Positions 29,237 through 38,040 of a stretch of 64,000 nt of DNA are shown one piece after another. The notes under the pieces were generated by a model, which was not told the DNA's origin, did no database searches, and was given only the letters and a program-made list of their open reading frames with translations. Source of the stretch: Jeongeupia sp. USM3 (GTDB lineage: Bacteria; Pseudomonadota; Gammaproteobacteria; Burkholderiales; Chitinibacteraceae); contig NZ_CP017668.1 in the NCBI RefSeq assembly GCF_001808185.1, positions 1,364,001-1,428,000 on the forward strand, given 5' to 3'. The first letter of the stretch is position 1; each line of letters starts with the position of its first letter. The translations under genes and the position numbers were made by a program.

Positions 29237-31849
29237 TCAACTGGGCAAGGCGTGCCAAGCCGGTGCGGCGACCGGTTCGTCCTTGCCGAGCAACTCGCAC
29301 AGCAGCGACTGCAACCGGGCCAGATCGATCGGCTTGGGCAGGAAGGCGTTCATTCCGGCATCGCGGCACACCTGCTCGCTGTCGTGGTTGGCGTTGGCGG
29401 TCAGCGCGACGATGGGCCAGTCGCGGCTGCGCGGCTCGGCGCGCAGGCGGCGCGTCGCCTCGAGCCCGTCCATCACCGGCATCTGCCAGTCCATCAGCAC
29501 CAGATCGTAGGCCTGGCTCTCGGCCAGTTTCAGCGCCTCGGCACCGTTGGCGGCGATCGCGACCTCGTAGCCGAGCCGGTTGAGGAAGACCTCGATCACG
29601 CGCTGGTTCACCGGGCTGTCCTCGGCGAGCAGGATGCGCCGCAACGTCGCCGGCAGGCAGGGCGGATCGCTGCGGCGGGCATCGAACACCAGCGGGTGCA
29701 CGAGCAGGCCGTAGAGTTGCCGGATCAGCGCCGTGTAGCCGATCAGCGGCTTCTTCACCCGTCGCTCGCCCGGCCGGCTCAGCACCCCGGCGGTCCAGCA
29801 CAGCAGCACGCGGTGCTTGTCGGCAGGAATCTCGCCGGCAAACGCCTCGTCGGCGATCACGAGCTGGGCCGAGTGCGGGTCGACCCATTCGACGCCACAG
29901 CCGCCCAGATAGGCGGTGACGTTGTCGCGGTAGACGCTGCTGCCGAGCCAGGCAAAGCGCCGGCCGGTGAGAAACGCCGTCTCGGCGCCGGCGGGCTGCC
30001 ATTGCGCGCCCCAGCCGGCCAGTTGCAGCGCGGCGTTCGCCGGCAACCTGAACCAGAACGACGACCCGGCACCGGGGACGGTGTGGACGCCGATTTCGCC
30101 GCCCATCAGCTCGACAAGCAGCTTGCTGATCGCCAGCCCCAGCCCGGTGCCGCCATAGCGTCGCGTCGACCCCGACTCGGCCTGGAAAAAGCGCTGGAAC
30201 AGCGAGGCCTGCTTGTCGGTGGCAATGCCATGGCCGGTGTCGGTCACCGTCACGCTGAGCGCGCCGTCGGCGTCGGTCGCCAGCTGCACGCCGACCTGGC
30301 CGCGATCGGTGAACTTGATCGCATTGCCGACCAGATTGACCAGCACCTGCTTGAAGCGGACCGGGTCGCCCTGATAGCCGGGCACCGAGACGCCCTGTAC
30401 GTCGAGCAGCAGCTCGAGCCGCTTTTCGGCCGCGCGCGCCGCGAGCATCGTGCATGCCTCGGCGGCGACGCTGCGGACGTCGAACGGCCGCGACTCGAGG
30501 CTGAACTTGCCCGATTCGATCTTCGAATAGTCGAGCAGATCGTTGATCAGCGACATCAGCGTATCGCCGGACTGGACGATGGTGTCAACGAAATCGCGCT
30601 GGTCGAGCGTCAGCGGCGTGTCGCCGAGCAGTTGCAGGAAACCGAGCATGCCGTTGAGCGGCGTGCGGATCTCGTGGCTGATCGTCGCCAGGAAGGCGCT
30701 CTTGGCATGGCTGGCCGCCTCGGCCTCGTCGCGCGCACTCGCCAGCTCCTGCGCCTGCTGCGACAGCCGCGCGTTCAGCGCGCGCATCTCGGCCTCGACC
30801 CGCTTGTTGCCGATGAACTGCGAGACGATCGACGCGAATAGCTTGAGCACCTCGCGCTGGTACGGTTGCAGCGGCCGGCGGCGCAGGAAGTTGTCGGCAG
30901 CGATCCAGCCGATCATCTGCTCGTCGATCCACAGCCCGATCATCGCGTTCCAGCCGCGGCCGACGACGACCTTGTCGTAGTACAGCGCGGCGTCTTCGTT
31001 GACGATCACCTCGCCGGGGCGGCGGCGGCTTTCGTCGAGCATCATGTGTTGCGGCAGGGTGCTGACGAACCAGTGCTCGCTGGTCACCTGGCCGTCGTTG
31101 CCGGTGCCATAGGTGCCGCGCATCTCGTTGCGCGCATCGTCGGCCTCGAAGATCGCCATCCGGTCGATATCGAGTTCGGACAGGGCGAGCGTCACGGCGC
31201 GGCAGTACAGCGCATCCAGATCGGGGGCCTCGGCGAGCTGCAGCGTCACCTGGTGCAGCTTCTGCAGCAGGCCGCGGTAATCCTCGGCGCGGGCCAGGCT
31301 CGCCTGCAGCTTGCCGGTCATTTCGTCGAGCGAGCGGTTGTGACCGTCGACGACCGCCGCCCAGCGCTCGGCGACCAGCGCCGCCAGCGCCTCGCATTCG
31401 CGCCGGAACGTCGTCGACGTCAGCAACTCGTCGAGCACCGGCCGGTCGGTCAGCTCGGCGTAGAGCAAGGCAACGAGCCCGCCCTGCGTCTGCAGCGGCA
31501 GCAGCAGGCCGTAGCGGCGCTGGGCCGCACCGGCGTCGTCGTCCCAGATCTCGCTCGCCTGATAGTCGAGCTGGCGGATCGTTGTCGCCGGCTCGCCCAG
31601 TTGCCAGACGAGTTCGTCGACCGGCAGGCCGAAGAAGCTTTCCGGCAACTGGGGCTCGGCGAACGACAGCGCGCGCTGGCCGGCGACGGCCTGCGCGTGG
31701 ACGCGGGGCGCCCCGCCCTCCGGCAGCACCAGGAAGACCCGCGATGCGTCGAAAGCGCTCAGCGCGGTCTCGACGACGGCGAGCGAAAACAGCTCCCAGC
31801 TGTCTGCCTGAACGAGTGAATCAAACTGGAAATGGGATTTTCGTCTCAT
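29237..31849 (-). CDS. Hybrid sensor histidine kinase / response regulator
   Basis: An 870-residue cytosolic kinase with no membrane segment. Residues 1-350 look like GAF-type sensor domains, including ALYYDKVVVGRGWNAMIGLWID. HisKA has FLATISHEIRTPLNGMLGF (His about 392); the ATPase domain has NAIKFTDRG, DTGHGIA (about 536) and GTGLGLAIS. A degenerate receiver-like region (about 610-720) precedes a true receiver with LLAEDSPVNQRV and the phospho-Asp in LVLMDWQMPVMDG (about 786), plus ALTAN and PKP. No output regulator is adjacent, so its partner is unknown. Confidence 0.93.
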   Translation of the reverse strand: MRRKSHFQFDSLVQADSWELFSLAVVETALSAFDASRVFLVLPEGGAPRVHAQAVAGQRALSFAEPQLPESFFGLPVDELVWQLGEPATTIRQLDYQASEIWDDDAGAAQRRYGLLLPLQTQGGLVALLYAELTDRPVLDELLTSTTFRRECEALAALVAERWAAVVDGHNRSLDEMTGKLQASLARAEDYRGLLQKLHQVTLQLAEAPDLDALYCRAVTLALSELDIDRMAIFEADDARNEMRGTYGTGNDGQVTSEHWFVSTLPQHMMLDESRRRPGEVIVNEDAALYYDKVVVGRGWNAMIGLWIDEQMIGWIAADNFLRRRPLQPYQREVLKLFASIVSQFIGNKRVEAEMRALNARLSQQAQELASARDEAEAASHAKSAFLATISHEIRTPLNGMLGFLQLLGDTPLTLDQRDFVDTIVQSGDTLMSLINDLLDYSKIESGKFSLESRPFDVRSVAAEACTMLAARAAEKRLELLLDVQGVSVPGYQGDPVRFKQVLVNLVGNAIKFTDRGQVGVQLATDADGALSVTVTDTGHGIATDKQASLFQRFFQAESGSTRRYGGTGLGLAISKLLVELMGGEIGVHTVPGAGSSFWFRLPANAALQLAGWGAQWQPAGAETAFLTGRRFAWLGSSVYRDNVTAYLGGCGVEWVDPHSAQLVIADEAFAGEIPADKHRVLLCWTAGVLSRPGERRVKKPLIGYTALIRQLYGLLVHPLVFDARRSDPPCLPATLRRILLAEDSPVNQRVIEVFLNRLGYEVAIAANGAEALKLAESQAYDLVLMDWQMPVMDGLEATRRLRAEPRSRDWPIVALTANANHDSEQVCRDAGMNAFLPKPIDLARLQSLLCELLGKDEPVAAPAWHALPS

Positions 31850-31963
31850 GGCTTACATACACTAGAAGTCATTGCCACCCCATCATAAACAAGCCGCGCC
31901 GGACGGCGCCGCCGATCGCGCCCGGCCGCGTATAATCGACGGTTTTACTGTTATTTCCGCAAC

Positions 31964-33514
31964 ATGACGCACCCCACCGCCCGCATCGAATCGCTAGACC
32001 ACGAAGGCCACGGCGTCGCGCGCGTCGACGGCAAGACCATCTTCATCGACGGCGCGCTGCCGTTCGAGACGGTCAGCTACCAGAGCTACCGCAAGAAGCC
32101 CAATTTCGAGAATGCGCAGGCGCTCGAGATCCACAACGACAGCTTCATGCGCACCACCCCGAAGTGCCCGCACTTCGGCGTCTGTGGCGGCTGTTCGATC
32201 CAGCACATGGAGTTCGGCGCGCAGGTCGCGGCCAAGCAGCGCATCCTCGAGGACAACCTCGAGCGCATCGGCCATGTCGGCGCCGAAACCAGCCTGCCGC
32301 CGATCTACGGCACGGCCTGGGGCTACCGCCACCGCGCGCGGCTGTCGGTGCGCCATGTCGCCAAGAAGGGCGGCGTGCTGGTCGGCTTCCACGAAAAGCG
32401 CTCGCGCTACATCGCCGACATGACCGAATGCCACGTGCTGGTACCGCATGTCGCCAGGCAGCTGCCGGCGCTGCGCGAGCTGGTCGCCAGGCTGTCGATC
32501 GTCACGCAAATGCCGCAGATCGAGGTGGCCGTCGGCGAGAACGTCACCGTGCTGGTGTTCCGCAATATGGTCGACATCACCTTGGAGGACGAAGCGCACT
32601 TCAAGGCCTACGCCGATCAGTGGAACGTGCAGATCTGGCTGCAGCCCAAGGGCCCGGACACCGCCTACCCGCTGTATCCGAAGAACGCACCGATGCTCAG
32701 CTACACGCTGCCCGAGTACGGCATCGAAATGCCGTTCAAGCCGACCGAGTTCACCCAGGTCAACCACGCGGTCAACCGGGTGATGGTCGAGCGCGCGATC
32801 AATATGCTCGACCCGCAGCCGGGCGAGGTGATCGCCGACATGTTCTGCGGCCTCGGCAACTTCACGCTGCCGATCGCCCGCCGCGGCGCCAGGGTGCTCG
32901 GCATGGAAGGCAGCAAGCAGCTGGTCGAGCGCGCGTTCGAAGGCGCGCGCCACAACCGGCTCGAGCACATGACCGACTTTGCGGTCGCCAATCTGTTCGA
33001 GATGACCGAGGAATGGCTGGACAAGCTCGGCCGCTTCGACAAGATGCTGATCGACCCGCCGCGCGACGGCGCGATCGATCTGGTCAAGGCGATCAGTGCC
33101 GAGCACGGCCCGAAGCGCATCGTCTACGTCTCCTGTAGCCCGTCGACCTTGGCGCGCGACGCCAACGTGCTCGTCAACGTCAAGGGCTACACGCTCAAGG
33201 CCGCCGGCGTGATCAACATGTTCCCGCACACCGCGCATGTCGAATCGATCGCCTGGTTCGAAAAGACCGGCCCGGGGATGAGCCGCGAGCAAGTCGCCGA
33301 AATGGAAGCCGCCGAAGCCGCACTGCGCGAAGCGGTCAAGGCCGAGCAGAAGGCCGCCGCCGCGCTGGAGAAAGCCCGGCGCGCCGAGAAGGAAGCCGAG
33401 CTCGCCGAAGCGCGCGCCCGCAAGGCCGCCGAGAAGGAAGCACGCCGCGCGCACTATCTGGCCAACCGCGTGGCACAGGAAGGCGGCGACACCGGCGACA
33501 AGCCCGCCGAGTAA
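31964..33514 (+). CDS. rlmD: 23S rRNA (uracil-5-)-methyltransferase RlmD
   Basis: A 516-residue enzyme that methylates U1939 in 23S rRNA with SAM. It has a TRAM-like N-terminus (RIESLDHEGHGVARVDGKTIF), a 4Fe-4S cluster motif CPHFGVCGGC (plus ECHVL), a SAM-binding DMFCGLGNFTLP, DPPRDGA, and the catalytic Cys in YVSCSPSTLARD. A TATAAT box at 31931 lies shortly upstream. The last 75 residues are an added Ala/Glu/Lys-rich coiled-coil tail not needed for catalysis and not found in the E. coli protein. Confidence 0.93.
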   Translation: MTHPTARIESLDHEGHGVARVDGKTIFIDGALPFETVSYQSYRKKPNFENAQALEIHNDSFMRTTPKCPHFGVCGGCSIQHMEFGAQVAAKQRILEDNLERIGHVGAETSLPPIYGTAWGYRHRARLSVRHVAKKGGVLVGFHEKRSRYIADMTECHVLVPHVARQLPALRELVARLSIVTQMPQIEVAVGENVTVLVFRNMVDITLEDEAHFKAYADQWNVQIWLQPKGPDTAYPLYPKNAPMLSYTLPEYGIEMPFKPTEFTQVNHAVNRVMVERAINMLDPQPGEVIADMFCGLGNFTLPIARRGARVLGMEGSKQLVERAFEGARHNRLEHMTDFAVANLFEMTEEWLDKLGRFDKMLIDPPRDGAIDLVKAISAEHGPKRIVYVSCSPSTLARDANVLVNVKGYTLKAAGVINMFPHTAHVESIAWFEKTGPGMSREQVAEMEAAEAALREAVKAEQKAAAALEKARRAEKEAELAEARARKAAEKEARRAHYLANRVAQEGGDTGDKPAE

Positions 33515-33527
33515 GCGCCCTGCACCA

Positions 33528-33560
33528 GCAAAGTCCGCCGCAAGGCGGACTTTGCATTTG
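33528..33560 (+). terminator. Intrinsic terminator after rlmD
   Basis: A perfect 12-bp stem (GCAAAGTCCGCC / GGCGGACTTTGC) closed by a GCAA tetraloop. The downstream T-tract is poor (ATTTG), so part of the stem supplies the U residues. Confidence 0.8.
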
Positions 33561-33736
33561 CGGCCAGAGCAACGACCCCGGGTACCGGGGTATATCAGTA
33601 CATCAACGACTGGGCGCCGGACCCCAGGTCTGCGCCCCCGTCACACCAAGCCCGGGTATGCTGCAGTTGCCGCCTTTCGAAGCGACCCTCGCGGCGACCG
33701 GTGAAGCGAATTCCGGCCCGTCACACAGGAGAAATC

Positions 33737-34477
33737 ATGCTGCTGTTTCAATGTTCCGGCGCCGCCTGCGAAGCGCTGACGTCAACGCGCAAAGGCCAGG
33801 TCGCGAGCTGGATCGGTGCCGAGCCGGTCGATCCCGCGTCGGCCTGGGTTTGGCAACTGCATGCGGTCAAGATAGACCGCAAGCTGGTATATGTGGCGAT
33901 GCAGCGTGACACCCGGTTCGCCATGGCGTTCTGGGGGCTGAAAAAAGGCGATGGCGAAGCGCTGCTGCGATTGTTTGTCGAGCGGCTGGTAAATCACCTG
34001 CTGTGGCTGAATCAGGGTATCGGCTGGCTGGATGAGGTGGCCGCCGATGCGGCGATCGAGCGTCTGCTGCTGCAGCATCGCGATTTCCGCTTTGCGGCCG
34101 GAGGCGATCGCAGCGTGCAAACGCATATCAACGACGTGGTGCACGCCTGCCGCGATGCGGTTTGGGAGGTAGGCTACCTGCCCGACAACCAGGAAGAAGC
34201 CGCCGGGATTGACGGACAACAGAATCGGATGTTGCGCAGCGTGCGCGGCGGTGATTACTTCGTGCCGGATGAAGAACTGCTCTGCCATTGGCTGCAAAGC
34301 TGCGCCGGCGCGGATGCAGTACAGATCGAGGCGGTACGCGAACGCATTTCGTCACAGCATCGCACGCGCAGGGCGATACAGATCGCCGACGCCATCGATG
34401 CGACCAACCTGCCTCCCGGGCTGTTCGCCGGCCCGCTGGGCAAGGAGCTGCTGGCGCTGCTGAAGACGAAACGCTAA
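33737..34477 (+). CDS. DUF6933-like protein
   Basis: A 246-residue soluble protein. CACAGGAGAAATC lies just before MLLFQCSGAACEAL, which decides this start over one 36 nt upstream. The N-terminal 100 residues (WQLHAVKIDRKLVYVAMQRDTRFAMAFWG) resemble DUF6933, a family of unknown function with conserved 'M..l.C.....L' start. The C-terminal half is helical. It stands alone between the rlmD terminator and the convergent aspartate genes. Confidence 0.55.
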   Translation: MLLFQCSGAACEALTSTRKGQVASWIGAEPVDPASAWVWQLHAVKIDRKLVYVAMQRDTRFAMAFWGLKKGDGEALLRLFVERLVNHLLWLNQGIGWLDEVAADAAIERLLLQHRDFRFAAGGDRSVQTHINDVVHACRDAVWEVGYLPDNQEEAAGIDGQQNRMLRSVRGGDYFVPDEELLCHWLQSCAGADAVQIEAVRERISSQHRTRRAIQIADAIDATNLPPGLFAGPLGKELLALLKTKR

Positions 34478-34641
34478 GCCACCCACCGCGGCACCTGCCA
34501 CATTGTGTGGGCGTTTGGTCAACCGTATCGACACCGGCAAAGCGCTAGGATCACAACTGGAGACGCTCCGGTCGCGATCCTCGAGGACACTGCCACGCGG
34601 CACGACTCGGGAACCTTCCCCCCAGTCGTGCCGCCTGCCGC

Positions 34642-36273
34642 TTACTTCTTCGACTTCTTGGCGGGGGCTCCCTTAGGTGCCTTCTTGCCACCGGCCGCTT
34701 CGTACTGGGCATGTGCTTCAGCCGCGATCTTGCGGATCGCCGCGCCAATCCGCGCGTAGTCCGATTCGTTCAGGTTGGCGAGCGAGACGCGACCCGACGG
34801 ATTGGTGGTGCCGAAGCCCTTGCCCGGCAGCAGCACGATGCCGGTTTCTTCCGCCAGCCGCAGCAAGCCCTCGTTCGGCTTGAGCGAGCTGAACAGCCAG
34901 TCGGCGAAGTCCTTGTCGTACAGCTGGGTCAGGATCGTTTCCCAGTCGAGCAGGTGGTAGTAGTCGATGGTGTTCGCATCATGCGGTACCGGCAGGCCCA
35001 GCTCGCGGTAGAGCGCGACCTTGCGGCGGCGGACGATGCGCTTCATCGCGTTCTTGTATGCCTCCGGCTCGTCCATCAGCGCGAATAGCGAGAACAGTGC
35101 CATTTGCGCCTGCACCGGCGTCGACAGCCCGGCGGTGTGGTTGAGCGCAACGGTGCGGCTGTCGGCGACCAGGCGGTCGATGAACTTGAGCTTGCGCGGT
35201 TCGGTGGTGATCGAGCCGTAACGCTCGTCCAGCTGCTTTTTCTTGGCCTCGGGCAGCTTGGCGATGGTCGCGTCGAGCACGTTGTCCTCGTGCGTCGCGA
35301 CCACGCCCAGGCGCCAGCCGGTCGCGCCGAAATACTTCGAGTACGAGTAGACCAGGATGGTGTTGTAGGGGCAGATCGCGAACAGCGAGACGAAGTTGTC
35401 GGCAAAGGTGCCGTAGACGTCGTCGGTCAGGATGATCAGGTCCGGACGCTTCTTGACGATACCGGCGATGTATTCCAGCACTTCGTCGCTGATCTTTGTC
35501 GACGGCGGATTGCTCGGGTTGACGAGGAAGAAGGCCTTGACCTTCGGGTCGAGCAGCTTGTCGAGCTCCTTGGTCGTGAACTGCCAGTTGTTTTCCGGCG
35601 GCGCATCGACGTGCACGACATCGAGCTGGTAATCGTTGAGCTCGGGGATTTCGATGTAAGGCGTGAAGATCGGCATGCCCAGCGCGATCGTGTCGCCCTT
35701 TTCGAGCAGGTGGTTTTCGCGCAGGCAGTTGAACAGGTAGGTCATCGCCGCGGTGCCGCCCTCGACCGCGTACATGTCGAAATGCCCCTTGAACGGGTAG
35801 GTGCCGATCATTTCGCGATGGATGTACTGCGCGACGATCTTCTCGCTCAGTACCAGCATCCGGTCCGGGACCGGGTAGTTGCAGCCGAGGATGGCTTCGC
35901 ACATCTCGTAGATGAAATCACCGGCCGACAAGCCGAGCTGGTCGCGGACATACGAGACGGCAGACTCGATGAAGGCGATGCCCGGTACGCCGGCGTGGGC
36001 CTTGGTGAAGATCTCGAAGCGCGCCTCAATCCCGTCGCGCTGCGGAAAGCCGCCGACGCCTTCTGGCATGTAGACGAAGGAACGCTCCGATTCGGTCATC
36101 GCAAACAGGCCGAACTGGAAGAAGCCGTGGCGCGGCACGGTGGCGAGGAAATTCGGGTTGCCGCGGCCGGCATTGAGCATCAGCTTGTCGCTCTGGCTGG
36201 CCGCCTTGATCAGCACATCCTTCAACTCGAACGGGCTGAGACCGGAGAATTCTTCGATGTTTTTGAAACTCAT
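34642..36273 (-). CDS. aspD: Bifunctional aspartate aminotransferase / L-aspartate 4-decarboxylase
   Basis: A 543-residue PLP enzyme that converts aspartate to alanine plus CO2. The N-terminus (FSGLSPFELKDVLIKAASQS, LNAGRGNPNFLATVPRHGFF) is specific to this group rather than ordinary aminotransferases; the PLP lysine is in YSYSKYFGATGWRLG (about residue 313). The C-terminal tail is Lys/Ala-rich. With the antiporter genes directly upstream in the same direction (38-nt gap) it forms the aspartate-alanine cycle that exports a net charge and builds proton motive force and acid tolerance. Confidence 0.94.
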   Translation of the reverse strand: MSFKNIEEFSGLSPFELKDVLIKAASQSDKLMLNAGRGNPNFLATVPRHGFFQFGLFAMTESERSFVYMPEGVGGFPQRDGIEARFEIFTKAHAGVPGIAFIESAVSYVRDQLGLSAGDFIYEMCEAILGCNYPVPDRMLVLSEKIVAQYIHREMIGTYPFKGHFDMYAVEGGTAAMTYLFNCLRENHLLEKGDTIALGMPIFTPYIEIPELNDYQLDVVHVDAPPENNWQFTTKELDKLLDPKVKAFFLVNPSNPPSTKISDEVLEYIAGIVKKRPDLIILTDDVYGTFADNFVSLFAICPYNTILVYSYSKYFGATGWRLGVVATHEDNVLDATIAKLPEAKKKQLDERYGSITTEPRKLKFIDRLVADSRTVALNHTAGLSTPVQAQMALFSLFALMDEPEAYKNAMKRIVRRRKVALYRELGLPVPHDANTIDYYHLLDWETILTQLYDKDFADWLFSSLKPNEGLLRLAEETGIVLLPGKGFGTTNPSGRVSLANLNESDYARIGAAIRKIAAEAHAQYEAAGGKKAPKGAPAKKSKK

Positions 36274-36311
36274 GGTGTACTCCTTGTTGAGTCGTACTTG
36301 GACCGACGGGG

Positions 36312-38006
36312 TTACATGAAGGCGATGACCAGCGGCCCCAGCAACGTGAGCAGCACGTTGGCTAGCGCATAGGTGATCGCGAACGGTACGGTGGGAATCG
36401 AGTTCTCGGCCTTGTCGAGGATTTCGCCGAAGGCCGGATTGGCGCTGCGCGAACCGGCCAGCGCGCCGGCCAGGACGGCGACGTTGTCGTAGCGCAGCAC
36501 ATAGCGGCCGAACAGCATCGTGAGCAGCAGCGGGATGATGGTGACGGCGACGCCGACGAGGAAGATCGTGAAGCCGTGCTCCCGAACGGTTTCAACGGCC
36601 TGCAGGCCCGATGACAGCCCGACCACGACGACGAAGCCGGCCAAGCCCAGGTCCTTCAGGATCTGCACCGCACCGCCGGGCATCGCACCGAAGGTCTGCT
36701 TCTTGGCCCGGTACCAGCCGAACAGCAGGCCCGAGAGCAAGGCTCCGCCGCCGCTGCCCAGCGTGAGCGGAATCGAGCCGATCTTGACGACCAGCAGGCC
36801 GATCAGCAGACCGACCACCAGACCGGCGCCCATGTAGACGAAGTCGGTTTTTTCGGTATGGATCACGGTGTAGCCAACCAGGCCGGCCACGCGACTCACA
36901 TCCTTTTCCGCGCCGTACACGGTGAGCACGTCGCCGGTCTGGACGAGGGTCTCCGGCGACATCGGCAAGGGCTTGCCCATCCGCGCAAGCCCGACCGCAT
37001 AGGCGCCGTGGCGTACTTCGGGAGAGGCTTCGGCGGCGATCTGGCCGAGCGACTTGTTCTGCAACTGCTTGCTGGTGATCACGATGTCGATACGCTGCAT
37101 CGCCAGGTCCATGCCGGGTTCGCCGTGGACTTCGCGCCCGATGGCACTGGCCTGCTCGAGCACGGCGGTACGCCGGCCGACCAGCAGCACGATGTCGTCC
37201 TGCGACAGGACGAGCTCGGCGGACGCGGCAATGATCTGCCCGGCGCGCTTCACCCGTTCGATCGTCGTCGGCGGCGTCGACGATTGCTCGATCTCGCCGA
37301 CAGTACGCCCGGCGGCCTTTTCGACGCGATATACCCGGCCGACCAGTTGCGGCACCGCTGCGAGCTGTCCAGGCCCGAGTACCTGCACGCCGGCCTGCAT
37401 CGCGGTTTCGGCCGCGATGGCGTCGTCACGGATGCTGCGGCCCATGAACTTCGGCAGGATGTTGACGCAAACGATGATCGCGCCGAACGAGCCGAACACA
37501 TAGGTCACCGCATAGCCGATGGCGACGTTGGCCTGCAGCTGCTTGAGTTCCTCGGCCGGCAAGCCGAGCTTGGCAAGCGCATCGCCCGCCGTGCCGATGA
37601 TGGCCGATTGCGTCAGTCCGCCGGCGGCAATGCCGGCCGCAAGGCCCTTGTCGAGCCCGGTCAGCTTGGCCAGGAGGACCACGGTCAGCAGGCCGGTGGC
37701 CGCCAGGACGACGGCCAGGATGATTTCGCGAATCGACTGCTTGCCGATCGAGTTGAAGAACTGCGGACCGCTCTCGTAACCGACCGCGTAGATGAACAGC
37801 GCAAACAGCACCGCCTTGACGCCCGGGTCGATCGACACGCCGACCTGGCTGATCACGACCGCAACCAGCAAGGAACCGGCGACCCCGCCCAGCTGGAACT
37901 TGCCGAAATTGATCTTGCCGATCCGGTAACCGAGCGCCAGAGAGAGAAACAGCGCAATCTCTGGAGAATGCTTGAAGATTTCGTGTAACCAATCCACGGT
38001 GTGCAC
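36312..38006 (-). CDS. aspT: Aspartate-alanine antiporter AspT
   Basis: A 564-residue membrane exchanger of the AAE family. Two blocks of hydrophobic helices (about 1-165 and 355-564) flank a cytosolic region of two TrkA-C/RCK-type domains (about 200-350). Conserved signatures are AVGYESGPQFF near the first block and GSGGGALLSGLLFGW in the second. It imports aspartate in exchange for alanine, the partner of AspD. The N-terminal helix begins after VDWLHEIFKHSPEIALFLSL. Complete. Confidence 0.92.
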   Translation of the reverse strand: MHTVDWLHEIFKHSPEIALFLSLALGYRIGKINFGKFQLGGVAGSLLVAVVISQVGVSIDPGVKAVLFALFIYAVGYESGPQFFNSIGKQSIREIILAVVLAATGLLTVVLLAKLTGLDKGLAAGIAAGGLTQSAIIGTAGDALAKLGLPAEELKQLQANVAIGYAVTYVFGSFGAIIVCVNILPKFMGRSIRDDAIAAETAMQAGVQVLGPGQLAAVPQLVGRVYRVEKAAGRTVGEIEQSSTPPTTIERVKRAGQIIAASAELVLSQDDIVLLVGRRTAVLEQASAIGREVHGEPGMDLAMQRIDIVITSKQLQNKSLGQIAAEASPEVRHGAYAVGLARMGKPLPMSPETLVQTGDVLTVYGAEKDVSRVAGLVGYTVIHTEKTDFVYMGAGLVVGLLIGLLVVKIGSIPLTLGSGGGALLSGLLFGWYRAKKQTFGAMPGGAVQILKDLGLAGFVVVVGLSSGLQAVETVREHGFTIFLVGVAVTIIPLLLTMLFGRYVLRYDNVAVLAGALAGSRSANPAFGEILDKAENSIPTVPFAITYALANVLLTLLGPLVIAFM

Positions 38007-38040
38007 CTCTTTTTTGTTGGTCAGTTGCTAAGAAAAGCGG

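Noticed and set aside
28263..30455. A 730-codon minus-strand frame covering the deacetylase and part of the sensor kinase
   Set aside because: Only its last 300 codons (from the ATG at 29165 with a good ribosome binding site) are a real protein; the first part is an out-of-frame reading of the kinase gene.
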